A DNA stretch of 64,000 nucleotides from Spatholobus suberectus (GCA_004329165.1 CM014732.1:3509597-3573596); one strand, 5' to 3'; positions 36,134-50,600 are shown, counted from the stretch's first letter. Notes: generated by a model not told the origin, from the sequence alone. A program made the numbers and translations.

Positions 36134-39100
36134 TAAATATATTATTAAGGACAAATATTGTCTTTATAACACTCACTGACACATTCTACATTTTTTAATT
36201 TAAATAATTTAAAAATCTATCTAGTTTTTATTTATTTATTTATTTTTTCTTACTTCTTTTCACTATATTTCTTTTATCTCAAAATCTTTCATCATCAAAA
36301 CCGAACATAAGAGGTAGAGCTTTCGTAAAGTTCACAGACAAAAATAAAAGTTATACAAATTAATTGTGGAAATTAAATACATAGAAATCTCAGTGAAGAA
36401 TCTAGCATGAGGGCCCATCTACACACAAGAAAGTCATGAAAACGACTCTTCTGAAATTGAACGTCAACTCAAACGAAGAATTATCAAAAGTGATTTTTGG
36501 ATCGAACATCGAATCAAGAAACCAAAACCAAATTCATTGCACCATTGAGTAGTTGAGTTTCCCTGTTTATTTTTTTGTTATGTAAAGATTAAAAGGGGTA
36601 AATCTTGCATGTACACCACCGTGCTATTCTACACTTAAAGAGAGAAATGTAGGTATGGTAAATAAAAATAAAAATAAGTGTTGACTTTGTGTTTGTAAAA
36701 TAATGGTGTTAATGTATCATCACTCATAAAAAAACAAATAGTGATATATAGACACTTAATTATTTCAAATACTTCATTAACACTTATTATATATTTCTCT
36801 ATCTTTGTTCTTATTATATTATATTATTTATCATACACACTTTTTTATGCTTCATTTGGTGATTAGTAAAGAAACAAGGTAGAGAGAGAAAAAATAAGTG
36901 AAAAATAAAAAAAAATGAAGTATGATTAATAGAAGAAAAATGAGCGGAAAAAAAATAAAAAAGTGTGAGTCTAATATCTTTTCATTTTTCCCCAAAATAG
37001 CACGAAAATTGCATAGTAAAAACGCAAATAGTAAATTTCAATAATTCATAATTGATTATCAACCTTTTTCTAGACGTGAAATCCTTTGTTTCTTTTGATA
37101 TAATCGATTAAATCAAAAGTTTAATTGTTTAATTGATTTAAATATTTTTTTTTTTCAAACTAAATATTTTTATTTTTACTTTATTTCTTTTTTATATTTA
37201 TCCACTCTATTTTTTCTTTATTTTTATTTATCATATTTCTTACATATTTTTTTTCTTCCTACTAAATATGCAGATAATTTTTTCTTTATTTCTTTACGTG
37301 TGGTTTAGAATTTGATATTCGGAAATCATTTTTCTTAAAAAGTTTTTTTTTTTTTGAAGATTCTTAAAAAGATGTTGGTTTAGCCTTTAGGTGTCGTAAT
37401 TGCAGCACGTACGTCAGTGAGATATGATGCAAAGACAAAATCCTGGGCGGACCCGGAGCGAACCAAAGGGCAAAGGGAGAGTTTATCGCACTCCATTTCA
37501 ATGTCTGCTACGTCACAGTTGAACCTGGATGGGACATTACACCGGTCCCCTCCATTACATCACCTGTTTTTTAATTATTAGAATGATTTTTTTTAATATC
37601 ATTATTAGAATGATTTTTGTAATTCTATAACTATAAACATTTTATTTGTTTGTTTTATTTTTATTAAATAAGAATAAGAGACCACCTTATAAATTTTAGT
37701 CTAAAATATATTAAAATAGATTAAAAATTTATTTTGATAAAATTCAATAGAAAATTATTGAAATATGAAAAAAACTTATAAAATATTTTTACAAGTTTAA
37801 ATAAATTTTATAATTTTTTAATATGTATTTGATTTAATTTATTTTAGGAAAATATTTTTTTAAAAACTAATAATTTCTCTAAAGAAAAAAAATCAAATAT
37901 TTGAAAATTCTTTTATTAAACATCTCTTCTCACTAATGATTATTTTTTAAAAGTAAAGTGCTTTTTATATTAAGAATTTTAATTTTTTCTTGATCTATTT
38001 ACTGTATATTAAAATAATTATCTTAATTAGACACATATCACCGACTCAACGTTATTACCTTTTGCTTGTCGGTGAGTAAGTTATATTTATGTCAGGTTAT
38101 GTTGATAAAAGTAGTTAAAAATTGAAAAGTTAGTTGTAAGTTGAAAAGTTAGTTAATAACTAAAAACTAGTTAAAATAATAAGTTCATACAAATTTTTCA
38201 ACTAATAAAAAAGCTATAAACTAGTTAAAAATGTTTGCCAAATATTTACTTCAAGTTAACGATATCTCAGTTTCACATACCGTTTTAATATATGCGTAAA
38301 GACCAATATAACCTATGCGATTGCACATGTCCACATACATACGATTTATCAACTATTTCAAAATTTGAAGCAATTTTTTATTATCTAATAAATAATATTT
38401 TAAATTATTTAATGTTTATTCTATTAATTTATTACACATAAAACTTATATAATCTAAATAAAGTAATCATTTAAAATTATTTTAATTAATATATTTAAAC
38501 ACAATTAATTTATTGAATTTTAAAAAATGGCTATACAAATAATTAATTGTTAAATAATCCCTTTTTATAGCAGGATTAACTTAACTATTTCTTTTATTTG
38601 TGTAATTTTTCATGATAAGTATTCATCTTATACATGATGGTCAGTGAAAACAATACGTATTTTGATTAGTGTATTTTAAAAAATATTTATTGAGAGAATT
38701 TATAAAAAAATAAATTATTTTTCAAAACTAATCTTCAGCCAAACATACCAATAGAAGAATGCTTTCCCTAAAAATTGGTTAAAAAAATAACAAAAGAGGT
38801 TGTACGTGCATACACACACATATATATAGTACATAAGGTTAAAAGTTATACTTGTTACTAAGATCGTAATTCTCTCTACTAAAGCTTATGAAAAAATATT
38901 ATGGTTCAATCTAGTTTTGCCTCGTCCGAGTTTGTTAACGTGCAATGTTAACCAACAACCAAAGTCTTCCTCCGAAAATACCATTGATTCATGGTTTGAT
39001 ACCACTTTTGCATCAGCCCTTATAGCATTGTTTTTTTTTTTTTTTTCCTTTTTACTTAAACGCATCAATGTATTACGGTGATTTGACTCCAACTCTTCTT

Positions 39101-39793
39101 AAACCTCACCAAAGTAGAATAATAGAATGGATTAAGATAGATCACAATCATATTTTAAAATTTAAATTAAGCATAAAAAACAGAACCGTGTAATTAATCT
39201 ATTATATAAAAAATCCTTATTAACTATTACCATTTTTACGTTATTTTCCAAAATCTACTTTATAGTGTGAATTTATGACTTAATTTGATTTCTTGATTCC
39301 AGAAAAAAGAAAGAAAAATAAATACCGCGTTTGTGTGTGTTTTTCTTTTATCTTACAGGACAAATATACATCAAGAAGAAAAAGAAAGAATTATATTATG
39401 AATATAGTAGGATGCACTATCAAAGTAAAAGTTTGTTACATAAAAAAAATCAATATAAAAGTATGATCTATTGACATAACTTTTAAGGTAATTATTATAA
39501 AATAAATAAATTTATCATACATGTTATTTATAATTGGATAATAATATAAAAGACTTTTTTATTATACTAATTGTTTTATTTACCACCAAACGTGTGGATC
39601 AATTGGCACATAGTTGTTTTAGATTAACGAATGGTCTTGAATTTGAGTCACGACTCGAGTAGAATTGTCTTTCATAAAATATACATATAGTTTTAAAAAA
39701 AAATATATTTTATTTATATAGAATTAAAGAAAATAAAATAATGTCAAAAGTTATCTTATTATCTCATATTCTTTATCTCTCTTTATTATAAAA
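36134..39793. other. Intergenic AT-rich DNA with one GC-richer island
   Basis: No gene recognised. The island 37380-37560 has balanced composition and several ACGT cores (e.g. CACGTACGTCAGTG near 37407, CTACGTCACAG near 37508) but no convincing frame. 38090-38250 carries short AGTTAGTTAA-type internal repeats. Frame 38886-39092 (minus) is not supported by any motif. Confidence 0.45.
39590..39695 (+). repeat. SINE-like relic
   Basis: CAATTGGCACATAGTTG followed by GGTCTTGAATTTGAGTCACG resembles the A and B boxes of tRNA-derived SINEs, then an A-rich tail near 39690. Ends are undefined and the match is degenerate. Confidence 0.35.
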
Positions 39794-39801
39794 ATATAAA
39801 A

Positions 39802-40065
39802 GGCTTAATTGCACTTTGTGCCATTCAAGTTTTATCATTTTGTGAGTTTTGTTACTGTGTTTTTTTCCTCACGCATTTTGTCATTCTATTTTGAAATCTT
39901 GCAAAATTTGCCTAATCATCAACTATTTATTAAATAAAAATTCTCAAAATTAGACAAAATTCGTAAGATTTTAAAAATAAGGTGGTAAAATGTGAGAGAA
40001 AAAAAATACGATGACAAAATATACAAAATAATAAAACTTAAGTGACATAAAGTGTAATTAAGCCC
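39802..40065. mobile_element. MITE with GGCTTAATTGCACTTT ends
   Basis: 264 bp. Left end GGCTTAATTGCACTTTGTGC; right end on the other strand GGGCTTAATTACACTTTATG; about 35 bp of inverted similarity, with 8-bp duplications ATATAAAA at 39794-39801 and 40066-40073. Inside are ATTTTGTCAT/ATGACAAAAT-like inverted units related to 19480-20075. Confidence 0.8.
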
Positions 40066-40073
40066 ATATAAAA

Positions 40074-42570
40074 TAATTTTATAAATATATTTTTTCAAAA
40101 AGAAAAAAATGTAAAACCGAAGCATAAAAACAACTAACTTGCTGTTTTGTAAAAAGCGGACATCTGGCCCATTACTAAACAAGAAGCATGTTGTTTGGCA
40201 CATCTATCTAGCTTGGCAAATCTGGCTATTTGCTGGTTGGTTTTCTTGTCTTTAAATATCATTAAAACTGACTGTAGAAAACGTCTCACATTAACATCCA
40301 AAATTCCAAGTGTCTTACGAGAAAACTATTAGAAGGTGGCACCGTCGTAGAATATAGAAGTTACCTACGATAAAGGCAATTTCCAATCAGTTGAATCAGA
40401 TTCAACAAATGTACAAAATTAACAGAATACGACGAGCTTTGCCTTCATGTAAACTAATACCACAAAAAAAAATAGTATTTATTAATTAACGAATAAAAAT
40501 ATTATCAAGTATTAAATTATTTCTGTTAATATAAATTTTATTTAACAAAATTAAATTATTAAAGTATGCATTCTTTAATTACACTAATAATATAATATTA
40601 TAAATTCATAATATTTATATTTACAATTTATTTTTTTAATAAAATAAAAATTACACTAACAAAAATTAATTCAACGGGATGAAGATTCTCTACGGTTAGA
40701 GAGAGCTAGGAGGAAACTTGAATCTCAGTCTTCAATTTTATTTTTCAACTTTTACAAATGTAATAAAATGTAAGAAGAAAAAAATTTCAGTCATGAATCA
40801 TAATTACATGGTTAAATGTGTAAAACCCGACTGCAGATACCAGTTCAACTAAGTGTTATTACACACGAGAATCTTCTTTTACACTGTACTTTAGGAGCTA
40901 TACTTTAATTACTTACGAAGTACAACTACCCACCGTCCTTCCTTAGTATTAATATATCGTTCGAGCCCCACCAAACCCTGGTAAGATATAAGATGACAAT
41001 GAGTAAGATTTAGGTAGGATATTATAGTATTCGTCTTTATATTTGTGTTTAAAAAAAAATCTCATATCTAATCCTATACCTGCGTGGGTAACAATTTTAG
41101 TCTCTATCTCCATACTTGTTGGATACTTATATACCCATACCTGTATTTACTACTTGCACTTTACTTAAATGTAAAGCTGTGAAAAAAAAAATTGAGACCT
41201 TAGGCAAAATTTATATTCAAAATTTAATCCAATATAGTTTGTCAAATCTTATTTTATTTTTTTATCAATTACGAAATTATTGATCAAATTTTTATAATTA
41301 AGTTTTTTTAATATTTCACTTTTAATATATAAAGACAAATTCATTTAATCTATCCTTTATATAGTTAATATCAAATAAAATTTAAATAATTTTAATTTTA
41401 AAAAACCTACGGTCAACAATGACAATAAATAAGTATTGTCACTAATATTTTAAAAACAATGATAACACATATAAATTAAACTCTTATTTTGTTTGTATTC
41501 TTGTAATGTCTTTTTTTAAAAAAAAAATCAAGATTTTAATATTGTAATACTCACTAAAACTTATCTTTTTAATATATTATATGAGACTATTTTAACACAC
41601 ACACACACATATATAGGTACGGGTATGAGACAGATTGGGTACTATAGTATTCATACTCACACCCATTCTCATTAAATTTTACAGAAAAATTTTCAATCCC
41701 AAGTCCATTCTATTGAGTGGGTATTTATCCTACCCATTGTAAATATTTTTTGTAAGATACTTATAAAATATGGATAAAATTGTCATCCCTACACAGATAG
41801 GTTGCCTACGGGGCTGCCTTTAACGTTTTGTTTGCTAATTTCTTTTTCTTATATTTATTTGTCAATTTCTACAATCTAGACAGGAGGTTAAGCTTTAATT
41901 AGGAAATGACACCCAGCTACTCAGAATTACCTCTATGCCAGCAACAGCTCTTTCATTCGTATACCTACCTCTATGGGCGCCAATAGACCTACTAATTGAC
42001 TATAATTAATTTCTAGGGCGATGAAATTAAATTAGTCACTTAGTTAATTTGTTAGAATAGCCTTAGTTTTAATCAAGTTTGGCTTGTTTTACCCCTAAAT
42101 CAAGTTTTAAAATTCTAGAATAAATGAACTTATTAAAATTATATAAATGAAAAAGAATATACCAGAAGTAAACGACAAAACATTATCAATTAATAGCTCT
42201 AGTTTCTTGAATTCAGTAAATACAACCAGCTCTAGATTAAATTAAAAGTTTAATTTCTTCCTAAAAAAATTTATCAAAAAATATTCATTAACTGCAGGAC
42301 GCTGCTGAACAGAAACAAAACTTATATAGTTTTATACGAGTTTGACATAAAAGCCAAATAAACACTGATTTTCAATAATTGACCAATTTTCAGCATTTTT
42401 CTTGTATCTGGGTTAGCAGAGCTTGTTAATTATATACAGAAAATGCGTATATAGTTGCCTTTGCTTGTCTCAGGAAGTTAACCAAATTATAGAAGCTACC
42501 AACTCCTAACGGACCAGGGTTCCTGCATTTGAAAAGCACGTGCAGGATGGTGCAGTCACAATTTAATGGT
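40074..42570. other. Intergenic, no gene recognised
   Basis: AT-rich with a few balanced stretches (40270-40450, 41800-42000). A loose inverted relation of GGTAGGATAT-/GGGTATTTATCC-like sequence between about 41000-41160 and 41600-41790 may mark a MITE (right side AATTGTCATCCCTACA mirrors ATAAGATGACAATGAG). Not firmly bounded. Confidence 0.4.
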
Positions 42571-42574
42571 TTAA

Positions 42575-42665
42575 GTTATTTTTTTGGTTACAATGGTATC
42601 AACGAGGTTTAAATTTTATGCAAATTACTCAAATTTCTACCACTAGACCAACTTTAGTGGGTTAA
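42575..42665 (-). repeat. Short SINE-like relic
   Basis: On the minus strand GGTCTAGTGGTAGAAATTTG resembles the Au-SINE A-box region and ATTTAAACCTCGTTGA a degraded B box. Truncated. Confidence 0.35.
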
Positions 42666-43249
42666 TGGTTTAAGTTTTTTTTTTTTTTCTATCTTATATA
42701 TGTTTATTAAATTTTTAATTATAAAATATAAAATTAAGGGCGCAGATTTTGTACAGTTGAAAGAGCTACTGCAGGAATCCAAACGCGCTAGGATTACGAT
42801 TACAAACACCAGTAACCAACCAAGATAAAAAGCCAAAGTGCGTGAAAATCGTTAACAATGAGATTGACGGGGGTAAATCCAAAGCAAATAAAATTAAATA
42901 AGCGATCTGTCTTAAAACGAAAGAACCCTCAGGAAGCGGAATGGTTTAAATTTCATTACTAACGTGATTCACGTAGGCGGCTTAAAATTAGAGAGACACG
43001 GTTTGAGGAAGGAACACATGAGCGTGACGTGATAGAGTCTGAGTGGGAAGCAAAAAGATCATGAGCTACACTTGAAAAGCTTCCAATTCTGCTTAAACCT
43101 TATTACCGTAGTCAATCAACCAATATTTAATTAAGTTTGATAAACAATTTTATCAAAATAATTTCTAATCTATTTATTCTTATATTATAAATTTGAGTAC
43201 TAATTTTAATGAGTTTGTGAGACTTTTACAATATTGATACGAAGTATTC
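42666..43249. other. Intergenic with ACGT-rich patch
   Basis: No gene recognised. 42960-43035 contains AACGTGATTCACGTAGG and GAGCGTGACGTGATAG, three ACGT cores in about 70 bp, which could bind bZIP factors but have no nearby gene. Confidence 0.4.
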
Positions 43250-43435
43250 ACTGTCGAAAGCAGTGATTAATCTTTGTTGGGAACCATGAATGCACACAAG
43301 GTGAGTATTTCTCTCCCAACATAGTCTATTCCATACTTAAAGTCAGGATTCAAATCCTGGACAACTTGGTTAAAAGACACAAGTCGCTACCATTTGTGCC
43401 GACCAGTGGTTAAAAGACAACTCACTTTTTATATT
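43250..43435 (-). mobile_element. tRNA-derived SINE
   Basis: On the minus strand: CACTGGTCGGCACAAATGGT then AGCGACTTG (A-box region), TCTTTTAACCAAGTTGTCC, and GGATTTGAATCCTGAC as B box (9 of 11 to GGTTCGAATCC). This layout matches Au-type plant SINEs from memory. Non-coding; it would be copied by reverse transcriptase of LINEs. The 3' end is not exact. Confidence 0.5.
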
Positions 43436-46400
43436 ATCTCTTTTTCGTCATTATATGACAATTTTTACACACAATTTATGAAAGTGAGATTAATCTTTTA
43501 AGATTTACAATTTTTAAATTTAAATTATTGTTATTGCCAATATGTTATTATCCTTCAATTTAAATTATATTTATTTTAAATTATAACAATTACTATTATT
43601 TTTAATTTTAAATTAAATTATGTTAATTATTGTTATCTAAGTTATTCCTATATTGTAAATTAGAATACATAATCTAGACTCTCACACTCTTCCTTCTCTC
43701 AATTAGATATTATGAATAAAGAAGTGCTAACAACACACTTCAACACATTCTTTTGAATATACTTTCTACTATTGGTTCAAATTTATTAAAAATTACAAAA
43801 TTTTGTACATCTCACTTCTTATTTAATGAGCCTCATTGATAATTTTATAATTTTCAATAAATTTTAATCAATTATAAAGAATGTAAAGAAGTGTGTTAAA
43901 GAGTGTGTTGCTAGCTTTTATTCTCTCAATATTCTATCATTTAAATGTGCATTTCACACATTACCCTGCAATTACACAAAAAAATTTCTCTCAATTTTTT
44001 TTTTTTATCTTTAAATGTATACTTGGTCTTCTTAAATGATTGTCCCTTTTAATCTACCATCTTTTATCTTTATATTGAATCTATAACAATATATAATGGC
44101 AATAAGTCATTTTGGTGTTTACATTTTTTTTTTTTCAATTTTACCCTTTTAACTCTCTCAAATGTAATTGTATGCCATAACTGACTTCATTTTCCTATCT
44201 TCTATTCAAATTTCATTTGCTCTCTAAACCACACACTTCTTTAAGTTAAATTTAACACTTTCCTAAAAAAATAAAATAAAATATGTTGTTAATTAGGCAT
44301 ATAGTGCCCATGTTCCCCTAGTTTTCATAGTTTTTGAAAGAAATTGTTAATAGTTAAAAATAAACATTATATCACAATTTAAATTATTTATTATAAATTT
44401 ACAATACAATTTATATATTCAAAGATATTTATTTTTTGTGAATTTTTATTATATAAAATTAATTTTTTACCTTGTGTAATGTAAATACTGAAATACTAGT
44501 TATGAATATGTTATTATCTTTGTATTTAAATTAAATTCTATTTTTAAAGTTTTAAGAAATCTTATTGCCTTTAAAATATTGCTGTTATAATTATACTTTT
44601 ATTTCTAAATTTAAATCAAATTAAATGTTATTTTTATATTAATCTGATTAATTTGATTCATTGAAAAATATAATACAGTGATTTAAATTTATACAATTAA
44701 ATGATGATATGTAAAAAAAATTATCTTGTACAATTTTTAGATATTAAAATACTAGTTTTAGTAAATTTTACTTTTACAATTAAATTTGTAAAAAAATTAT
44801 TATTTGATGAGAATATATTAAATATAGATACTTAATTAAATGGTTTATTCAAAATGTTCCCTAAACTAAATGTGTTTAAAATCTAAACGGATATGAATCC
44901 TACAAATTTATACATTCAAAACGGATATTTTAATTTGTTTTTATTTTAGTATAAAAATATATTATTTCAATGAATACTAGGGAAAAGAGAGGCACTCTAT
45001 ACTTCTCTATATTTAAAAAAAAAAAGAGAGTAAATGTGGTGGGTAATTTAAAAAGTAATTAAAGAGTAAAGTAATAGATAATTTAGAGAGTTATTAAAGA
45101 TATAATAATTCAATAAAAAGTAAAGATTAAAAGAGAGTATCTCTTTACTGTAGTTATAGAGAGTAAAGTAGTAAATAATTTGGAGAGTAATTAAAGGATA
45201 TAATAGTGTAATAAAAATAGACTAAGAGAAGGTATCTTTTTTATTATACTGTTATTCAATCACAAATGATAATATATGATAATTTTATTAATTTTTATAA
45301 TAATTATATTAAAAATTATACGAATTGTGATTTTTAATTAATTGATAACATAAAACGTTTTATACTAATAATACATAGTCATTAAATTTTATTATCTAAC
45401 TCGAACATAATTATTTTTGTAAAAAATACGTGTGATTTTTAAAAAAATACAGTTAAAAAACCAAAAACCTGCGGAAGATCCTGATCTTGAATTTAAACTG
45501 ATACGGCCCACCCTCACATCACATTTAAACAAGCAGACTCGAAAGCCAGACACGCGGACCTCTTTCTTTCCCTCGATTCTGTTGCTTCTGTCTAAAGAAT
45601 TATAAAAAATATGATACACGTAGAATAATTATTATAATAATTTATATAATATATTTTTTATTATATTATTTATTATATTTTAAAATTTTTTATCTTTTTT
45701 TTCTTTTAATTATATAATTTGTTGTATAAATATCGTTTCGAACTTGTAAAGGATTTCCCATCCACTATTATATGGCATATGTTTTAAAATTTCAATAAAA
45801 AAATGTGATAGGAGAGACTTTCTCCTCTTCTAATTTAATTTTCCCCTATTCTAAGTTAATTAGTTTTATAATTAAATCATAATTAAAATATAACTAAATT
45901 GGTTAATATTTTTTGATATATAACTATTATACTGTCTGTTCGGTTTAACCATTATATTTCATTTTAATTTTTTCTCTCTCCGTTCACACACACAAAAAAA
46001 ATCATATTAAGTTACATTTTAAGTTTTCATTGAAACATTAAACTTTTCATTCCAATTTTATTATAAATAAATTAATATGATATTTTTTAGTATTGCCTAC
46101 ATCAATTTTTTAACAACTAATAAAAATAATTTAGTAAACTATTCCATTCATTAAATTATTTATTATTGTTTTTTAATACTTGTGCTTCACTTATTTTAAG
46201 ATAGAGAGTAAAATATTATCTATACTAATTTTGAATTTTAATGTTCATGTCTTGAAACTATAATATACTAATGTGTAAGATAAATTTGATCAGTGAACAT
46301 GATAACATGTGCCTAAAATTACCGTTAGATTGTGTTCCAGCGTAATTTTAAGATTCAAAACATTTTGCGAAATAAGATGAAAATTAATGTCAGGGATTTT

Positions 46401-47229
46401 ATCTTCTAAAGTCAATAAGAATAAAATAAATAATCTTAATAATTAATAGAAAATAGAAAAATAATAATTACTATTTTAATACATTTATAATTTATTATGT
46501 GTATATATATAATATAAACTATTAATTTTCTTATTAACAACTAAAATTATTTACTTTAGTCTCTAAAATACTTTCTCATTTTTTTTAGTTACATAAAACA
46601 TTTTCTCATTTTAAAAGGACAGGATTCCAATTCAGTATTGATTTAAAAACTATTTACGAATTAATGCCTGCCTTTACACCACTAATACTGTCGGTCATAA
46701 AGCGTTCCTTGTTAATGGACCAATTTAATATCAATTTAAAATAATATATAAAAGTTATTCACTAAGGGTTTGTTGTTTAGCTCAGCTCTTAGAGACAATC
46801 CTTTTCTAGGTGTTACAAATTCATTTTGTTGACTTCTCTTGCTTATATTGTTCTATCGACCAAAGGTTGTTTATCTTAGAGATCTGATGCGGTTATGAAT
46901 ATGACCGAGCGTGGAAGGCATTCAATCCTTTAGATTTTCAAAGGTCGCCGAAGGGACATTGAACATCATAAGACGTGTGGTGCTCATTTGGCCGTTGAAT
47001 CTTACCTCTAGTTGAAGTGTTTCAAGGACGAGCATATGTTTTTTTTTTTTTTCCCTAATGGATGCTAAAAGATTAATGAAATTGTTATGAATTAACAATA
47101 AAATATATTATATCGATAGTATAATGTAATGGTGATATATTATTTTTTTATATTAATAAAATTATTCGTAAATATAATGCATCACATCAATATTAATATA
47201 AATTCACAAAATTTATGTTAACAATATTC
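43436..47229. other. Intergenic AT-rich DNA
   Basis: No gene recognised. Contains repeated AGAGTAAAGTAGTAAATAAT-like units at about 45000-45240. A balanced stretch (45440-45590) has a 75-codon minus frame without motifs. 46760-47040 is also of balanced composition and anonymous. Confidence 0.45.
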
Positions 47230-47690
47230 AATTTTCATTAAATAAAACTTATTTTGGTAGAGACCATAGGTATCCTCCACCTCTGAGTATTTAACGCAGC
47301 TACATACTTAGGACTTGAATTTGAGACCACTGATTAAACTAGAACACTCCCACTAGTTGATCTACGCACTAGACGGTTATTAAATAAAACTTATATTAAT
47401 GACTTAATGAGAACAAATTAATTAAGAAAAAACTTTAATAAATGAATTTATTTAATTAGCAACACAACTTAAGTTACTACTATCACCGAGTGCATGAATT
47501 AACCGGTATGAGGTTGTTTTAACTTAATCAGTGGTCTCGGATTCAAATCTTGAGTATGCAGCTGTGTTAAATACTCGAAGGCAGAGCTTTGCTGCCTATA
47601 ATAATTCCACCCACCTTGAACAAAATTGCGTTCAGTGAAAAATACTTATGATCTATACCAAAAAACAACTTAAGTTACTACTAAAATTGT
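47230..47690. repeat. Inverted pair of SINE-like copies
   Basis: The minus strand of about 47245-47390 reads TTTAATCAGTGGTCTCAAAT, TCAAGTCC, then GCGTTAAATACTCAGAGG. The plus strand of about 47510-47600 reads CTTAATCAGTGGTCTCGGAT, TCAAATCT, then GTGTTAAATACTCGAAGG. The arms are about 80 per cent alike (by eye) and 120 bp apart. The TTCAARTCY piece resembles a pol III B box. Confidence 0.55.
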
Positions 47691-50600
47691 ATTTTCTCGT
47701 TTGATATTGCTTATGTTATGTTTTTTTTATTTAAACATCAACTAAATAATATGTACGTAATATAATATATTATTTTTTTAATTTCTTACTTTATTTTTAT
47801 ACATACTTTTGCAAACTACGTTCTCAAAATTATAAAGAATAACAAAAACAAATTCACCTTAATTGTAAAAGAAAAACATTTCCCCCGAAATTTTTGTTAA
47901 GATAACTTGTCGGATTTGAAAATACCGGGCCTGTAGTTAAAGGATCATTTCAATTTAATTGTCACTGCATTTGTTTTAGTTAAAAAAAAATATCTCTTCT
48001 TATAAAATAAAAAATAAAATAAAGAAAGCCAACCATGTGAGCCCACAAGTCTTGTAAGTTGTAACGTCAATGCTTTTTAGAAATGACATAAGTGTTTTTT
48101 TTTTCTTTTAATTTGAAAGCGACACAAGAGTTGGAACCAATGTATCTTCCAAGAATGATAATGTGATGTGACATAAAAATAAAGATAAAAATAAGGTATG
48201 AGAGAGGTAGAAATACTTATCACTATGATTTTCTTTAATATTCTTTTATTATTATGTTAAGGGCTTAAGGCTTAAATATATTATTGATTTTTAAAATATA
48301 ATGTTTTCAAATAAGTAGTGATATTCATTCACCTCATTTTGAGATAGGTTGAGACAGAGATACGAGAGAAATAAAAATAAAAAATAGAAAAAAATGATAA
48401 ATATAATAAATAATGTGATGAAAAAATAAAATAAAATAGAAAGACAATTGAGTGAATGTGAGATGAATGAGGAAATACATGATGTTGGGCATTTTTCTCT
48501 TCAAATAAATCTATTTGATTTTTTTTTTAATTTTAAAAATTATTATTGTTATTATGTATTTTTAATTATTGATAAAAATATATTATTTTTATTAAATATA
48601 AGAGTAAAAATAATAAATTTAAATAAAAACTAAAACTAAAAATTAATTATATTTTTAAGGACAATTTTTTAAGTCTTAAGTAAATTTTATTTCATTTTAT
48701 TAAATAAATTGAGTCTATATTTTGCAATGAGACTTACATGTAATTTATCTAATCTGTACCCAAAAAGATGTCCTGTACCAAAATATGTAATTTATCTAAT
48801 AAAGAGTACATTAATATGTTAACATTTATCATGTCATTTATGAAGTCTGCGCAATTCGGTTACGTATTAAACTCTTTCAAGGTGCATAGTTAAAAAAAAA
48901 AACAAAACTTTCGCATCACAGATGTAATACAGATAAATATAGAATGAGAATAAATAGTTTGTGCGGATGAAACACACACAACCAAACACTATTTCACCAA
49001 TTCAATGTTAGTTTGACAATTCTTGAAGGGATCTCTAAATAAAAAAGCAAATCCAGAAATCGTAAAAATTAATTAATAATCAAGAGAAGTAACAACAAAT
49101 AACAAATAACAAATTTAAACAAAGAAGCATTAAGATGTTGATTTTGTTAATTTGTTCCTATCTTTATCCAATTTCAATTATTTTTTATAGATTTATAGCA
49201 ATCATCTGAATTAGCCAATTATTAATTTCTTAATTAATTAGCTCTTTAATTATTAATTCAATTTACTAATTCTTTGGCAATCACAAAGGGATTTATCAAG
49301 CTATAGAAACCTTAATTAAGACTCATTCCTAAGTCTAAACAAAGAGAGTTTCTGATCTAACTCTTGATTTAGTTTCCCAACTTCATCAAGAATTAATCCA
49401 AAATCAACTTAAATTAATGTAGCTAATCAAAGGAAAACAACAAGTATAGAAATAGAATTCTCAAATCTAATAAAAAAAAAAAAGAACTTAGAAAATCAAG
49501 ATCAAAGCACATGATCTAGAAGAGATTACATCATTACCCTAATAAAGAAGTCTATAGTTACAATCTATATTAGATATCAAACAAAATTAGAAAAGAAAAG
49601 AAAGAAAATTCCATTAGATACCCTTATGAGGAGACTTTAATCTCCCAAAACATTCAAGTCTTCAAGTGTTCTTAAATTGAAATAGGGTAGAGCATGTTAC
49701 AAAAAAGAGAATCTTGTATGTTAAGTGAACTGATCCCTTTATCCATTTGCATGTGCTTTTATTGTACACACAGAAGTTTCAATGTCAGACACAAAATACT
49801 TAACTCCTAATGCAAAATCTAAAAAATATACCAAACGAAATTATTTTAATGCTTAACACGATTTTCTATAAAACATATTCAACTTAAGTTTTTCTTTTTC
49901 TTTTTTTTTTTGTTCTCCAGCCTAGCTTACATCTTTTTTAATTCCTAATGAACATAAAATTTGCTGATTAAAGCAAAGAAATCGTCACAAATATATATAT
50001 ATGGATTTGCTAACATACACTCATTAATTTTTTAGTTAGAATACGTTAGCAAGCTACACCACTGATGTATTTTAAGATAATTCTTATTTATAATTTGCTA
50101 ACGTACTCCAACTAAAAATAAGTTAGTATATGTTAGCAAATCCTACAAACATTTGCTAATGTACACCCACTTATTTTTAATTAGAATAAGTTAGCAAGTT
50201 ACAAGATAATCCTTAGTTTTAACTTACTAACATACTCTAAATAAAAATAATGTGAGTGTACGTTAGTAAATCCTATATATATAAGATTTAACAAATATGT
50301 ACAAAATATAGACGCGGAGACAAAATGAAAAAAGAATTGAACGAAAGAAAATAAAAAAGTAAATACTCCTTTATCTTATTTGATTGAAAAAAGAAGAAAG
50401 ATATATTTATATTAAATAAGTTTTACATCAATTTTACTTAATAACGAATAAGTAATTAAATAAATATCGTTACAAAAAAATTCTTTTATTTTTATTCATG
50501 AGTGGACAGAAAAATTATATGCTGATTTCTTTTTTTTTTTCCTTCTATCTTATTTATTTTCCATTGTAAACAGTAGAAAAATAATATAATATTTTCTCCT

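Noticed and set aside
41000..41790. Possible MITE with GGTAGGATA-type inverted ends
   Set aside because: Inverted similarity is loose and no duplication was found; mentioned only within the intergenic entry.
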